Positions 1 through 5,471 of a stretch of 8,992 nt of DNA are shown here, piece by piece (position 1 is the first letter of the stretch; each line of letters opens with the position of its first letter). The notes beneath the pieces were generated by a model that was not told the origin of the DNA, made no database searches, and saw only the letters and a list, made by a program, of their open reading frames with translations. Origin of the DNA: Campylobacterales bacterium (lineage in GTDB: Bacteria > Campylobacterota > Campylobacteria > Campylobacterales > QNZT01); assembly GCA_027080605.1 (NCBI GenBank), contig JALWRO010000030.1:1-8992 (forward strand), read 5' to 3'. The translations under genes and the position numbers were made by a program.

Positions 1-346
1 GGTTTATACCCACTCCGCCGAAGATGATGGTGGATGTGAAGGGGAGATATTTCCCGTATGTCGCCACACTTTCACCGACTTGTGCAGCCAGTTCCCGGGT
101 AGGGGTGAGGATCAGTGCGCGTACGCGTCTTTTTCCTTTGGCAGGTTTGTGATTTTGCAGAAGTTCCAGCAAGGGCAGGGTGAAGCCGGCAGTTTTTCCG
201 GTACCGGTCTGTGCGCCGGCTAAAAGATCCCGCCCTTCCAGCACGACAGGAATCGCCTCTTTTTGAATGGGTGTAGGCGTGGTGTAGCCCTCCTCTTTGA
301 CAGCGCGCAGAATCGACGCCGATAAACCGAGTGAAGTAAATGACAT
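1..346 (-). CDS. rhlE: DEAD-box RNA helicase, RhlE-like (N-terminal part; runs off left edge)
   Basis: This is an ATP-dependent RNA helicase of the DEAD-box family, acting in the cytoplasm on structured RNA (ribosome assembly, mRNA remodelling). Only the first 115 residues lie in the window. They show the upstream aromatic (F3), the Q motif (GYTTPTPIQ, residues 20-28), motif I/Walker A AQTGTGKT (45-52), motif Ia PTRELA (82-87) and the GG motif (110-111). The DEAD box and the second RecA domain are beyond the edge. The ATG at 346-344 is preceded by AAGGA (356-352) at 5-nt spacing, which fixes the start. The sequence begins MSFTSLGL, with no N-terminal extension, as in RhlE proteins. DEAD-box membership is certain; the RhlE subgroup assignment rests on the N-terminal region only and could be another member of the family. 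The leader contains a strong palindrome (363-394), described separately. Confidence 0.93.
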   Translation of the reverse strand, partial: MSFTSLGLSASILRAVKEEGYTTPTPIQKEAIPVVLEGRDLLAGAQTGTGKTAGFTLPLLELLQNHKPAKGKRRVRALILTPTRELAAQVGESVATYGKYLPFTSTIIFGGVGIN

Positions 347-362
347 AGTTTTCCTTAAATTG

Positions 363-394
363 AGGGCACAACTGATAATTATCAGTTGTGCCCT
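363..394. promoter_or_regulatory. Perfect 32-nt palindrome in the rhlE leader
   Basis: The half-site agggcacaactgataa (363-378) is followed directly by its exact reverse complement (379-394), with no spacer. Read on the minus strand it lies 7 nt before the AAGGA ribosome-binding site of rhlE and begins about 5 nt after a possible -10 box (404-399), so the transcript would start at or just before the hairpin. It could be a 5'-terminal stem-loop that protects or regulates the mRNA, or a dimeric-repressor operator. The core TGATAATTATCA resembles half of a Fur-type site but has the wrong spacing. On the plus strand it is followed by TTTT and could terminate antisense transcription. Which of these is true cannot be decided from sequence. 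Confidence 0.75.
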
Positions 395-398
395 TTTC

Positions 399-404
399 AT
401 TGTA
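399..404 (-). promoter_or_regulatory. Possible -10 box for rhlE
   Basis: TACAAT on the minus strand matches five of six bases of the sigma70 -10 consensus. It would start transcription near 392, at the outer edge of the palindrome. No acceptable -35 hexamer is seen 16-18 nt upstream, which is common in Campylobacterota. A second possible box, TATATT (414-409), lies 10 nt further upstream. Confidence 0.4.
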
Positions 405-481
405 GCGAAATATAGTTCGGTCTGGCTGTATACGGTTTTTTATCTGTGAAGACGCAAAAAGTATCTGTACGTTTCCGGGTG

Positions 482-516
482 CAACTCTTCATGAACACAA
501 ACTTCATGAAGAGTTG
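482..516. repeat. 14-bp inverted repeat with two TTCATGAA boxes
   Basis: caactcttcatgaa (482-495) and ttcatgaagagttg (503-516) are perfect reverse complements separated by the 7-nt loop cacaaac. Each arm contains the self-palindromic octamer TTCATGAA (488-495 and 503-510), giving two identical sites 15 bp apart. There is no T-run on either side, so it is not a typical intrinsic terminator. It lies about 30 bp upstream of the TATAAT box of the downstream RNA gene and about 80 bp upstream of the putative rhlE -10 box. That position suits a regulator-binding site, although a hairpin in an unknown transcript is also possible. Confidence 0.6.
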
Positions 517-547
517 ACTACTACACACAAAGTACACACTTCCCGGG

Positions 548-553
548 TATAAT
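548..553 (+). promoter_or_regulatory. -10 box of the structured RNA gene
   Basis: A perfect TATAAT box lies here. Seven nt further on (about 561) the sequence enters the 5' arm of a 9-bp closing helix, so the predicted transcription start coincides with the start of RNA structure. No good -35 box is found at 16-18 nt; a TTGACT at 514-519 is too far away (28-nt spacer). Confidence 0.6.
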
Positions 554-560
554 ATTTTTC

Positions 561-805
561 AAGAAGCACCACTTTGACACTCCTTTTACACCGATCTAAA
601 TAGTTGCCGGGGAACCGGCAGGGTGCTTCTGTATGGACAGCCTATGGTATAGCGATACGCTTTTGCAAAACGTTGTTCGGGGACAATTGTGAAACTGCTA
701 CGCGAACTCCTGCCCCGAACAAGTTTTTGTGATGCAAAGAACGCTATATCCACCATCATTTAACCTCCTGAACACTGCCGTGTTTTGCACGGCAGTTGTT
801 TTCTT
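561..805 (+). ncRNA. Candidate structured small RNA, family not recognised
   Basis: An RNA of about 240 nt is predicted between a TATAAT box and an intrinsic terminator, in a gap without protein genes. Domain 1: 562-570 (agaagcacc) pairs perfectly with 622-630; inside it is a hairpin of 605-610 with 615-620 carrying a GGAA tetraloop, and a 34-nt pyrimidine-rich loop. Domain 2: a long imperfect hairpin. 644-654 pairs with 742-756 (4-nt bulge at 748-751), 660-663 with 736-739, 665-671 with 723-730 (one-base bulge), and 673-682 (ttgttcgggg) pairs perfectly with 713-722, leaving a 30-nt apical loop. A single-stranded stretch (757-771) leads to the terminator. CUCCU occurs at 580-584, 707-711 and 765-769, each in a predicted unpaired segment. 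I see no tmRNA (no T-arm), SRP, RNase P or B12-box hallmarks. A divergent 6S RNA was considered, but the 5' and 3' ends do not form its closing stem. It could also act as an aspS leader. Confidence 0.65.
774..805 (+). terminator. Rho-independent terminator of the small RNA
   Basis: actgccgtg (774-782), loop ttttg, cacggcagt (788-796) form a perfect 9-bp GC-rich stem, followed by TGTTTTCTT. Three further pairs (771-773 with 798-800) are possible around a one-base bulge. This is a good plus-strand intrinsic terminator, 80 bp upstream of aspS. The segment 803-839 after it is pyrimidine-rich and shows nothing else recognisable. Confidence 0.8.
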
Positions 806-839
806 CACCTTCCAAAACCTCTCCTTCAGCTATTTTGGC

Positions 840-845
840 TAAAAT
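840..845 (+). promoter_or_regulatory. Possible -10 box for the aspS-adk operon
   Basis: TAAAAT lies between the upstream terminator and the aspS start codon and would start transcription near 852, giving a leader of about 34 nt. There is no convincing -35 hexamer. It is supported mainly by position: the terminator before it implies that aspS needs its own promoter or read-through. Confidence 0.4.
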
Positions 846-885
846 ACGTGTTTTTGAATAAAGACCTAAAATATAGGATTAAACA

Positions 886-2637
886 GTGAGAAGTCATTAT
901 TGTACCGAAGTAAGTGAGAGTGATATCGGCAAAGAAGTTACGTTGTGCGGCTGGACAAATAGTTACAGAGATCACGGCGGGGTTATCTTTATCGATCTCA
1001 GGGACAAGAGCGGGTTGGTTCAGCTGGTATGTGATCCGGCGGACAGTGAAGAGGCGCATAAAGTTGCGAGTCAGGTGCGGGATGAGTTCGTGCTGATCGC
1101 AAAGGGTAAGGTGCGTGAGAGAGGGGAAGGGTTGGAAAATCCCAACCTGAAAACCGGGAAGATCGAGATTGTTGTTTCAGATCTGACCATAGAGAGCAAG
1201 AGCGAGCCTTTGCCGTTTGTCATCAACGATACCAATGTCGGTGAAGAGACGCGTCTGAAGTACCGCTATCTGGATTTACGTAAAAAGAGCTCTTTCGACA
1301 CTTTCCTGCTTCGCTCCAAAGCGACGATTGCGGCGAGAAATGTGCTCGATGCAAACGGTTTTCTGGAAGTGGAAACACCGGTTTTGACCAAATCGACACC
1401 GGAAGGTGCGAGAGATTACCTGGTGCCCAGTCGTGTACACGGCGGTGAATTTTATGCATTGCCGCAGTCTCCGCAGCTCTTCAAACAGTTGCTGATGGTA
1501 GCGGGGTTTGACCGCTATTTTCAGATCGCGAAATGTTTCAGAGATGAAGATCTCAGAGCCGACCGTCAGCCGGAGTTTACACAGATCGACCTTGAACTGA
1601 GTTTCGCAGGTCAGGAAGAGGTGATCAAAGTTTCTGAAGATATGCTCAAAGCGGTATTTGCCGCGTGCGGCTATACGATCAATACACCGTTTAACCGTAT
1701 TACCTATCATGAAGCGATAGAGAAGTACGGCAGTGATAAGCCTGATCTTCGTTACGATCTTGCGATGGTCGATGTGATCGATATTTTTGAAAGATGTGAT
1801 AATGAGATCTTCTCCAGTATCGCCAAAGACAAGCACCATAACCGGATTAAAGCGCTGAAAGTACCGAACGGTGACAATATCTTCTCCAAACGCCAGATGA
1901 AAGGCTTTGAGGATTATGTACGTCAGTTCGGTGCCAGCGGTCTGGGGTATTTCCAGTTGAAAGAGGACGGTTTGAAAGGTCCTTTGACAAAGTTCTTTAC
2001 GGAAGAGGATCTGCAGGAGATCATTAAAGTGACGGATATGAAAGTAGGCGATGTCGTCTTCTTCGGTGCGGGTGACAAGAAACTGGTACTGGACTATATG
2101 GGGCGTTTCAGAATTTATCTGGCGGAGTTGATGGAGATTATTCCTGAAGATGTATTCGAATTTGTATGGGTCGTGGATTTCCCGATGTTCGAAGTGGAAG
2201 AGGGGCGTGTCAAAGCACTGCACCATCCGTTTACAATGCCTAAAGATCTGGACAAAGAGTATGTCGAAGAGATTGAGTCGATTGCATACGATATTGTCCT
2301 CAATGGTGTGGAACTCGGTGGCGGTAGTGTGCGTATCCATAAACCGGAGATTCAGGAAGAGGTATTTAAACTGCTGGGAATCAGTGATGAAGAGGCGCAG
2401 GAGAAGTTTGGTTTTCTCGTTGAAGCGTTGAAATACGGTGCGCCGCCGCATGCGGGTCTGGCGTTCGGTCTGGATCGTCTGATGATGCTCATCACCAAAA
2501 ACAGCTCTATCAGAGATGTCATCGCATTTCCGAAAACACAGAGTGCCCAGTGTCTTCTGACGCAGGCGCCAAGCCTTGTCGATCCGGAGCAGCTTAAAGA
2601 GCTTAATATCAGAATCAGAGAAAAAAGAAAAGCATAG
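886..2637 (+). CDS. aspS: Aspartyl-tRNA synthetase (probably non-discriminating)
   Basis: This enzyme charges tRNA-Asp, and probably also tRNA-Asn, with aspartate in the cytoplasm. At 583 residues it has the usual length of a bacterial AspRS. The layout is: N-terminal OB-fold anticodon-binding domain (about 1-105), class II catalytic core, bacterial GAD insertion in the middle, and catalytic core again. Motif 1 lies around 158-173 (FLEVETPVLTKSTPEG), motif 2 is FRDEDLRADRQPEFTQ (218-233) and motif 3 is GLAFGLDRL (524-532). In the anticodon-binding domain the sequence reads RDHGG with His30, and has Gly82 before NPN. His and Gly at these places are reported markers of non-discriminating AspRS, while E. 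coli has Leu at the first. Such an enzyme works with the GatCAB amidotransferase, usual in Campylobacterota lacking AsnRS. The GTG start has AGGA (875-878) 7 nt upstream and gives the family-typical MRSHYC start. adk follows after 9 nt. Confidence 0.97.
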   Translation: MRSHYCTEVSESDIGKEVTLCGWTNSYRDHGGVIFIDLRDKSGLVQLVCDPADSEEAHKVASQVRDEFVLIAKGKVRERGEGLENPNLKTGKIEIVVSDLTIESKSEPLPFVINDTNVGEETRLKYRYLDLRKKSSFDTFLLRSKATIAARNVLDANGFLEVETPVLTKSTPEGARDYLVPSRVHGGEFYALPQSPQLFKQLLMVAGFDRYFQIAKCFRDEDLRADRQPEFTQIDLELSFAGQEEVIKVSEDMLKAVFAACGYTINTPFNRITYHEAIEKYGSDKPDLRYDLAMVDVIDIFERCDNEIFSSIAKDKHHNRIKALKVPNGDNIFSKRQMKGFEDYVRQFGASGLGYFQLKEDGLKGPLTKFFTEEDLQEIIKVTDMKVGDVVFFGAGDKKLVLDYMGRFRIYLAELMEIIPEDVFEFVWVVDFPMFEVEEGRVKALHHPFTMPKDLDKEYVEEIESIAYDIVLNGVELGGGSVRIHKPEIQEEVFKLLGISDEEAQEKFGFLVEALKYGAPPHAGLAFGLDRLMMLITKNSSIRDVIAFPKTQSAQCLLTQAPSLVDPEQLKELNIRIREKRKA

Positions 2638-2646
2638 GAGAGGGAT

Positions 2647-3216
2647 GTGAAAAAACTGTTTTTAATTATCGGTGCACCGGGAAGCGGTAAAACGACAGAT
2701 GCGGAGTTGATCGCCGAGCGTCATGAAAATATTACCCACTACTCTACGGGAGATATGTTCAGAGCGGAAGTCGCCAGCGGCAGTGAACGCGGAAAAATCA
2801 TCAAATCTTATATCGACAACGGTAATCTCGTACCGATCGACATTGTGATCGATACGATTGTCAATGCGATCAAAAGCGCGCCGACAGATGTGGTTGTGAT
2901 AGACGGTTTTCCAAGAAGTGTGGAGCAGATGGAAGAGCTGGACAAATATCTGCAAAATGAGCAGGATGTCAAACTTGAAGCGGTCATCGAAGTGGTGGTC
3001 AGTGAGCAGACAGCACGAGACAGGGTTCTTGGACGCGGACGCGGTGCCGATGACAACAACGAAGTGTTTGACAACCGCATGAAAGTCTTTTTGGAGCCGC
3101 TGGATGCGATCGAGAAGTTTTACGGTGACAAAGGCTTGCTCAAAAAGATCAGCGGTGAGGGGACGATCGAAGAGATCGTCGATGAGATGGATCAGTTTAT
3201 CCAGAGTAAAATATAA
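2647..3216 (+). CDS. adk: Adenylate kinase, short-LID form
   Basis: It catalyses ATP + AMP = 2 ADP in the cytoplasm. The 189 residues show the P-loop GAPGSGKT (9-16), the AMP-site segment STGDMFR (33-39), DGFPR (86-90), and an arginine-rich stretch GRGRGADDN (129-137) that stands for a short LID. The long zinc-type LID of many bacterial enzymes is absent, which explains the shorter length. The start is GTG at 2647. The ATG two bases earlier runs at once into TGA, and TAGGAG (2635-2640), overlapping the aspS stop codon, sits 6 nt before GTG. Adk is thus co-transcribed and probably translationally linked with aspS. In C. jejuni I recall ppa directly after adk; here ppa lies about 5.4 kb away. 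Confidence 0.97.
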   Translation: MKKLFLIIGAPGSGKTTDAELIAERHENITHYSTGDMFRAEVASGSERGKIIKSYIDNGNLVPIDIVIDTIVNAIKSAPTDVVVIDGFPRSVEQMEELDKYLQNEQDVKLEAVIEVVVSEQTARDRVLGRGRGADDNNEVFDNRMKVFLEPLDAIEKFYGDKGLLKKISGEGTIEEIVDEMDQFIQSKI

Positions 3217-3228
3217 TACTTTACAAGT

Positions 3229-3253
3229 GAAGTGATGCGAAAAGCATCACTTC
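3229..3253. terminator. Hairpin between convergent adk and glgP
   Basis: gaagtgatgc (3229-3238), loop gaaaa and gcatcacttc (3244-3253) form a perfect 10-bp stem, 12 nt after the adk stop and 3 nt after the glgP stop. Placement between two convergent genes suggests a shared bidirectional transcript end. Neither strand has a proper U-tract after the stem, so it may act as a 3' stability structure or with Rho rather than as a classic intrinsic terminator. Confidence 0.55.
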
Positions 3254-3256
3254 CGG

Positions 3257-4966
3257 TTAGACGAGACCGGCGGCTTTTTTACCGACGGTTTCAGTCATAA
3301 CTACTTCTTCTTCGTACGGATAATCGTACATCTTTTCATAATATTCATGTGCCATTCTGTTTGAATCGAAATATGGCAAAATATCATGCATTGCGTTTTT
3401 CATCATGAAAACCCATTTTTTCGGATCATTGTAATAGGTGGGAATGATCTCATTTTCCAGAACATCCATCATATTTTTGTTGTCCAGTTTATCCTGCTCT
3501 TCAGTGGAGAGTGTTTCGTCACAGCCTGGAATGGTGAAGGCGTTAACACCGTGTTTTGCAAACTCCGGATGCCAGCCGTCGGGAATGGAAAAGTGGATGG
3601 CACCGTTCATCGAAGCGGTCATGCCGCTGGTGCCCGAAGCTTCACGGTTGACACGGGGTGTGTTGATCCAGACGTCGGCACCTTTTTTCAGTATTGCCGA
3701 GAGTTCCAGTTCATAGCCTGTAAGGACAGCGATGTTTTTGATATCTTTGGAGATATAGACTAGTTCATTGAAGATACTGACGGCAATACCGTCTGTTGGA
3801 TAGGGTTTTCCTGCCCAGATGATCTGTACCGGTCTGTCACTGTTTTCGACCATTTTTCTGAAGCGCTCATAGTCATATTTTAGCAGTCCCGGTCGTTTGT
3901 ACTCGGCAAAACGCCTGGCCCAGACGATAGTCAGTACATCAGGATCGAACAGTTTTCCTGTCTGGTTTGCGACAACATTGAAGAGCATACGTTTGAGATG
4001 TTTTTTGCGGGAGACGATTTCATAATCGACGTTGTCGTCATAGGCACGCAGCAATCCTTTATCCTGCCAGTAACGTCTGTTCTGGGCGTTGGTGAGAGGA
4101 ATAATCTCTTCTCCTTCGTCGAGTACATCTTTCCACATATCGTTGGCGACTTTGGCGTGGATTTTGGAGACAGCATTGGAGCGTTTGGAGAGTTTCAGTG
4201 CACCGACGGTGAGACTGAACATATCTCCCTGTGTGCCGGTGATTTCTCTGACGGTATCGACATCGAGAGAGCTGAAAAAGCCCATACGGTGAAGCAAGTC
4301 GATATTGTGCTCTTCGTTGCCTGCCGCTTCGGGCGTGTGTGTTGTGAAAACGACACGTTTTTTCACTTCATGAATATCACGGTATTTTTCATAGAGTTTA
4401 AATGTCAGCGGTACCGCGTGACCTTCGTTCATGTGGTAGACATCGATTTTTTTTCCAAGTGCTTCAAGTGCTTTGACACCGCCGACACCCAGTACGATCT
4501 CCTGTGCGATTCTGGTTTCATGATTTCCGTCGTAGAGTCTGGAAGTGATGGTTCGGGAGAGGTGATCGTTGGACTCGACATCGGTTGAGAGCAGTACCAT
4601 CGGCGCTGTCTGAAAAGTCTCCGGTTTGAGCAGATAGACTTTAACATGTACCGGTCTGTGGTTGACCGTGACAGTAACCGTAATATTGGGATCTTCCAGA
4701 AATTGATATGTTTTTCGGGTGTACGCCGCACGCATACTCTGATCTGCTTCACGCTCCTGATCGTAGTAGCCGTATGACCAGAGCATTCCGACACCGATGA
4801 GGTTTTGTTTCAGTTCATAGACACTGCGCATGTGCGAACCAGCCAGGAAACCGAGCCCCCCGGAGTAAATTTTAAGCGCCTGATGCAGGGCAAACTCCAT
4901 ACTGAAGTAGGCGACTTTGGTATTGTAGTGTTGATTTTCCGTTAAAAATCCCGTCTGAATGGTCAT
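3257..4966 (-). CDS. glgP: Alpha-glucan phosphorylase (GT35, short form) lacking the PLP lysine
   Basis: Family members use phosphate and a pyridoxal-phosphate (PLP) cofactor to release glucose-1-phosphate from glycogen or maltodextrin. This 569-residue protein belongs to the short alpha-glucan phosphorylase branch rather than the roughly 800-residue glycogen phosphorylase form. Visible motifs: VAYFSMEFAL (18-27), YSGGLGFLAGSH (34-45; Ser where Asp is usual), NEGHA (180-184), FTTHTPEAAG (207-216), LSKRSNAVSKIH (259-270), WARRFAEYKR (349-358), IIWAGK (382-387) and DVWINTPR (431-438) followed by EASGTSGMT (442-450). The family has Lys after GTSGM or GTGNM, forming the PLP Schiff base. Here codon 450 (3619-3617) is ACC, Thr. 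The gene is otherwise intact, with AAGGAG (4980-4975) 8 nt before the ATG. It may be a PLP-less relative, a different glucan-active enzyme, or regulatory. It is transcribed divergently from the amidoligase operon and convergently to adk. Confidence 0.9.
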   Translation of the reverse strand: MTIQTGFLTENQHYNTKVAYFSMEFALHQALKIYSGGLGFLAGSHMRSVYELKQNLIGVGMLWSYGYYDQEREADQSMRAAYTRKTYQFLEDPNITVTVTVNHRPVHVKVYLLKPETFQTAPMVLLSTDVESNDHLSRTITSRLYDGNHETRIAQEIVLGVGGVKALEALGKKIDVYHMNEGHAVPLTFKLYEKYRDIHEVKKRVVFTTHTPEAAGNEEHNIDLLHRMGFFSSLDVDTVREITGTQGDMFSLTVGALKLSKRSNAVSKIHAKVANDMWKDVLDEGEEIIPLTNAQNRRYWQDKGLLRAYDDNVDYEIVSRKKHLKRMLFNVVANQTGKLFDPDVLTIVWARRFAEYKRPGLLKYDYERFRKMVENSDRPVQIIWAGKPYPTDGIAVSIFNELVYISKDIKNIAVLTGYELELSAILKKGADVWINTPRVNREASGTSGMTASMNGAIHFSIPDGWHPEFAKHGVNAFTIPGCDETLSTEEQDKLDNKNMMDVLENEIIPTYYNDPKKWVFMMKNAMHDILPYFDSNRMAHEYYEKMYDYPYEEEVVMTETVGKKAAGLV

Positions 4967-5034
4967 GAATAGATCTCCTTGTGTTTTTTTGTAAATCGAC
5001 AGATTTTAAATGGAGATTAAAAAAAGTAAAAAAT

Positions 5035-5040
5035 AATATA
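5035..5040 (-). promoter_or_regulatory. Possible -10 box for glgP
   Basis: TATATT on the minus strand has a four-of-six -35 match (GTTACA, 5063-5058) at a 17-nt spacer, and would give a leader of about 60 nt. A TAAAAT nearer glgP (about 5008-5003) is an alternative. The divergent region 4967-5078 is very AT-rich. Confidence 0.3.
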
Positions 5041-5052
5041 CAAATTTTATGT

Positions 5053-5058
5053 TATAAT
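5053..5058 (+). promoter_or_regulatory. -10 box for the amidoligase operon
   Basis: A perfect TATAAT box follows A/T-rich runs (about 5019-5050), with no clear -35 hexamer, a layout typical of Campylobacterota sigma70 promoters. Transcription would start near 5065, leaving a leader of about 14 nt that is little more than the strong ribosome-binding site AAGGAGGAG (5067-5075). The box overlaps the possible -35 of glgP on the other strand, so the two divergent promoters may compete. Confidence 0.55.
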
Positions 5059-5078
5059 GTAACAAAAAGGAGGAGTTC

Positions 5079-5471
5079 ATGACAATCAGGCAATGGTACG
5101 ATTCGATCGGTAAAGAGGGGTCGATTTTTGATGTAAAAGATCCGGAAAAGTTCAAAGAAGCGACGGCGGTGATTTTATGTAACATCCTCCATCTTGAGAG
5201 TGCGCAGGAGAGGGAGGAACTGCAGGAGTTTTGCACGCTGCTGAAGCAGGATGCGAATATCGCTAAAAAGAAACTCTCCTCTGAAAGTCAGGATACGCTA
5301 AAGAGCAATATTGAAAAATATACCAAAGTTGTCAAAGAACAGCTTGCGGGTGACAAAATCAAGATGCTCGAATTTATGCGTATGCTGAATCGTTTTATTA
5401 TGGTGGATAAGTGCAAAGAGGAGGATTATTGTATTTTCGACAAAGTACGGGAGTTGTTGTTTGACAGTTGA
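5079..5471 (+). CDS. Small helical protein, first gene of the amidoligase operon
   Basis: I do not recognise this 130-residue protein. It has no signal peptide or membrane segment. It is rich in Lys and Glu and looks entirely helical, with helices around 22-58, 60-90 and 92-128, the middle part possibly coiled. The C-terminal stretch LEFMRMLNRFIMVDKCKEED (97-116), followed by a further helix, faintly recalls the acidic helix-turn of TerB-like domains, but this is weak. There are four cysteines (34, 52, 112, 118) without a metal-binding pattern. The start is firm: ATG preceded by AAGGAGGAG (5067-5075), the strongest ribosome-binding site in the window. Its last 11 nt overlap the start of the amidoligase gene, so the two are probably translationally coupled. 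A carrier, substrate or accessory role for the next two enzymes is plausible but unproven. Confidence 0.8.
   Translation: MTIRQWYDSIGKEGSIFDVKDPEKFKEATAVILCNILHLESAQEREELQEFCTLLKQDANIAKKKLSSESQDTLKSNIEKYTKVVKEQLAGDKIKMLEFMRMLNRFIMVDKCKEEDYCIFDKVRELLFDS

Noticed and set aside
363..397. Palindrome plus TTTT as a terminator of a plus-strand gene
   Set aside because: No plus-strand gene lies upstream within the window; the position fits the rhlE leader better, though termination of antisense transcription remains possible.
574..602. Consensus TTGACA (574-579) followed after 17 nt by TAAATA, a possible promoter inside the small RNA
   Set aside because: The -10 is only a half match, and the TATAAT at 548-553 places the start exactly at the 5' helix; starting near 609 would destroy that helix.
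561..805. 6S RNA, tmRNA, SRP RNA or riboswitch identity for the structured RNA
   Set aside because: No T-arm or resume codon pattern, no GGAAGGAAGCAGCC-like SRP loop, no 5'/3' closing stem for 6S, and no recognised riboswitch core. A divergent 6S cannot be fully excluded.
1276..2451. Long open frame of 391 codons on the minus strand opposite aspS
   Set aside because: It is a shadow of the aspS coding frame: no ribosome-binding site, a His/Phe/Arg-rich nonsense composition, and aspS is certain.
3998..4588. Open frame of 196 codons on the plus strand opposite glgP
   Set aside because: Shadow of glgP with Phe/Asp/Val-biased composition, no ribosome-binding site and no motifs.
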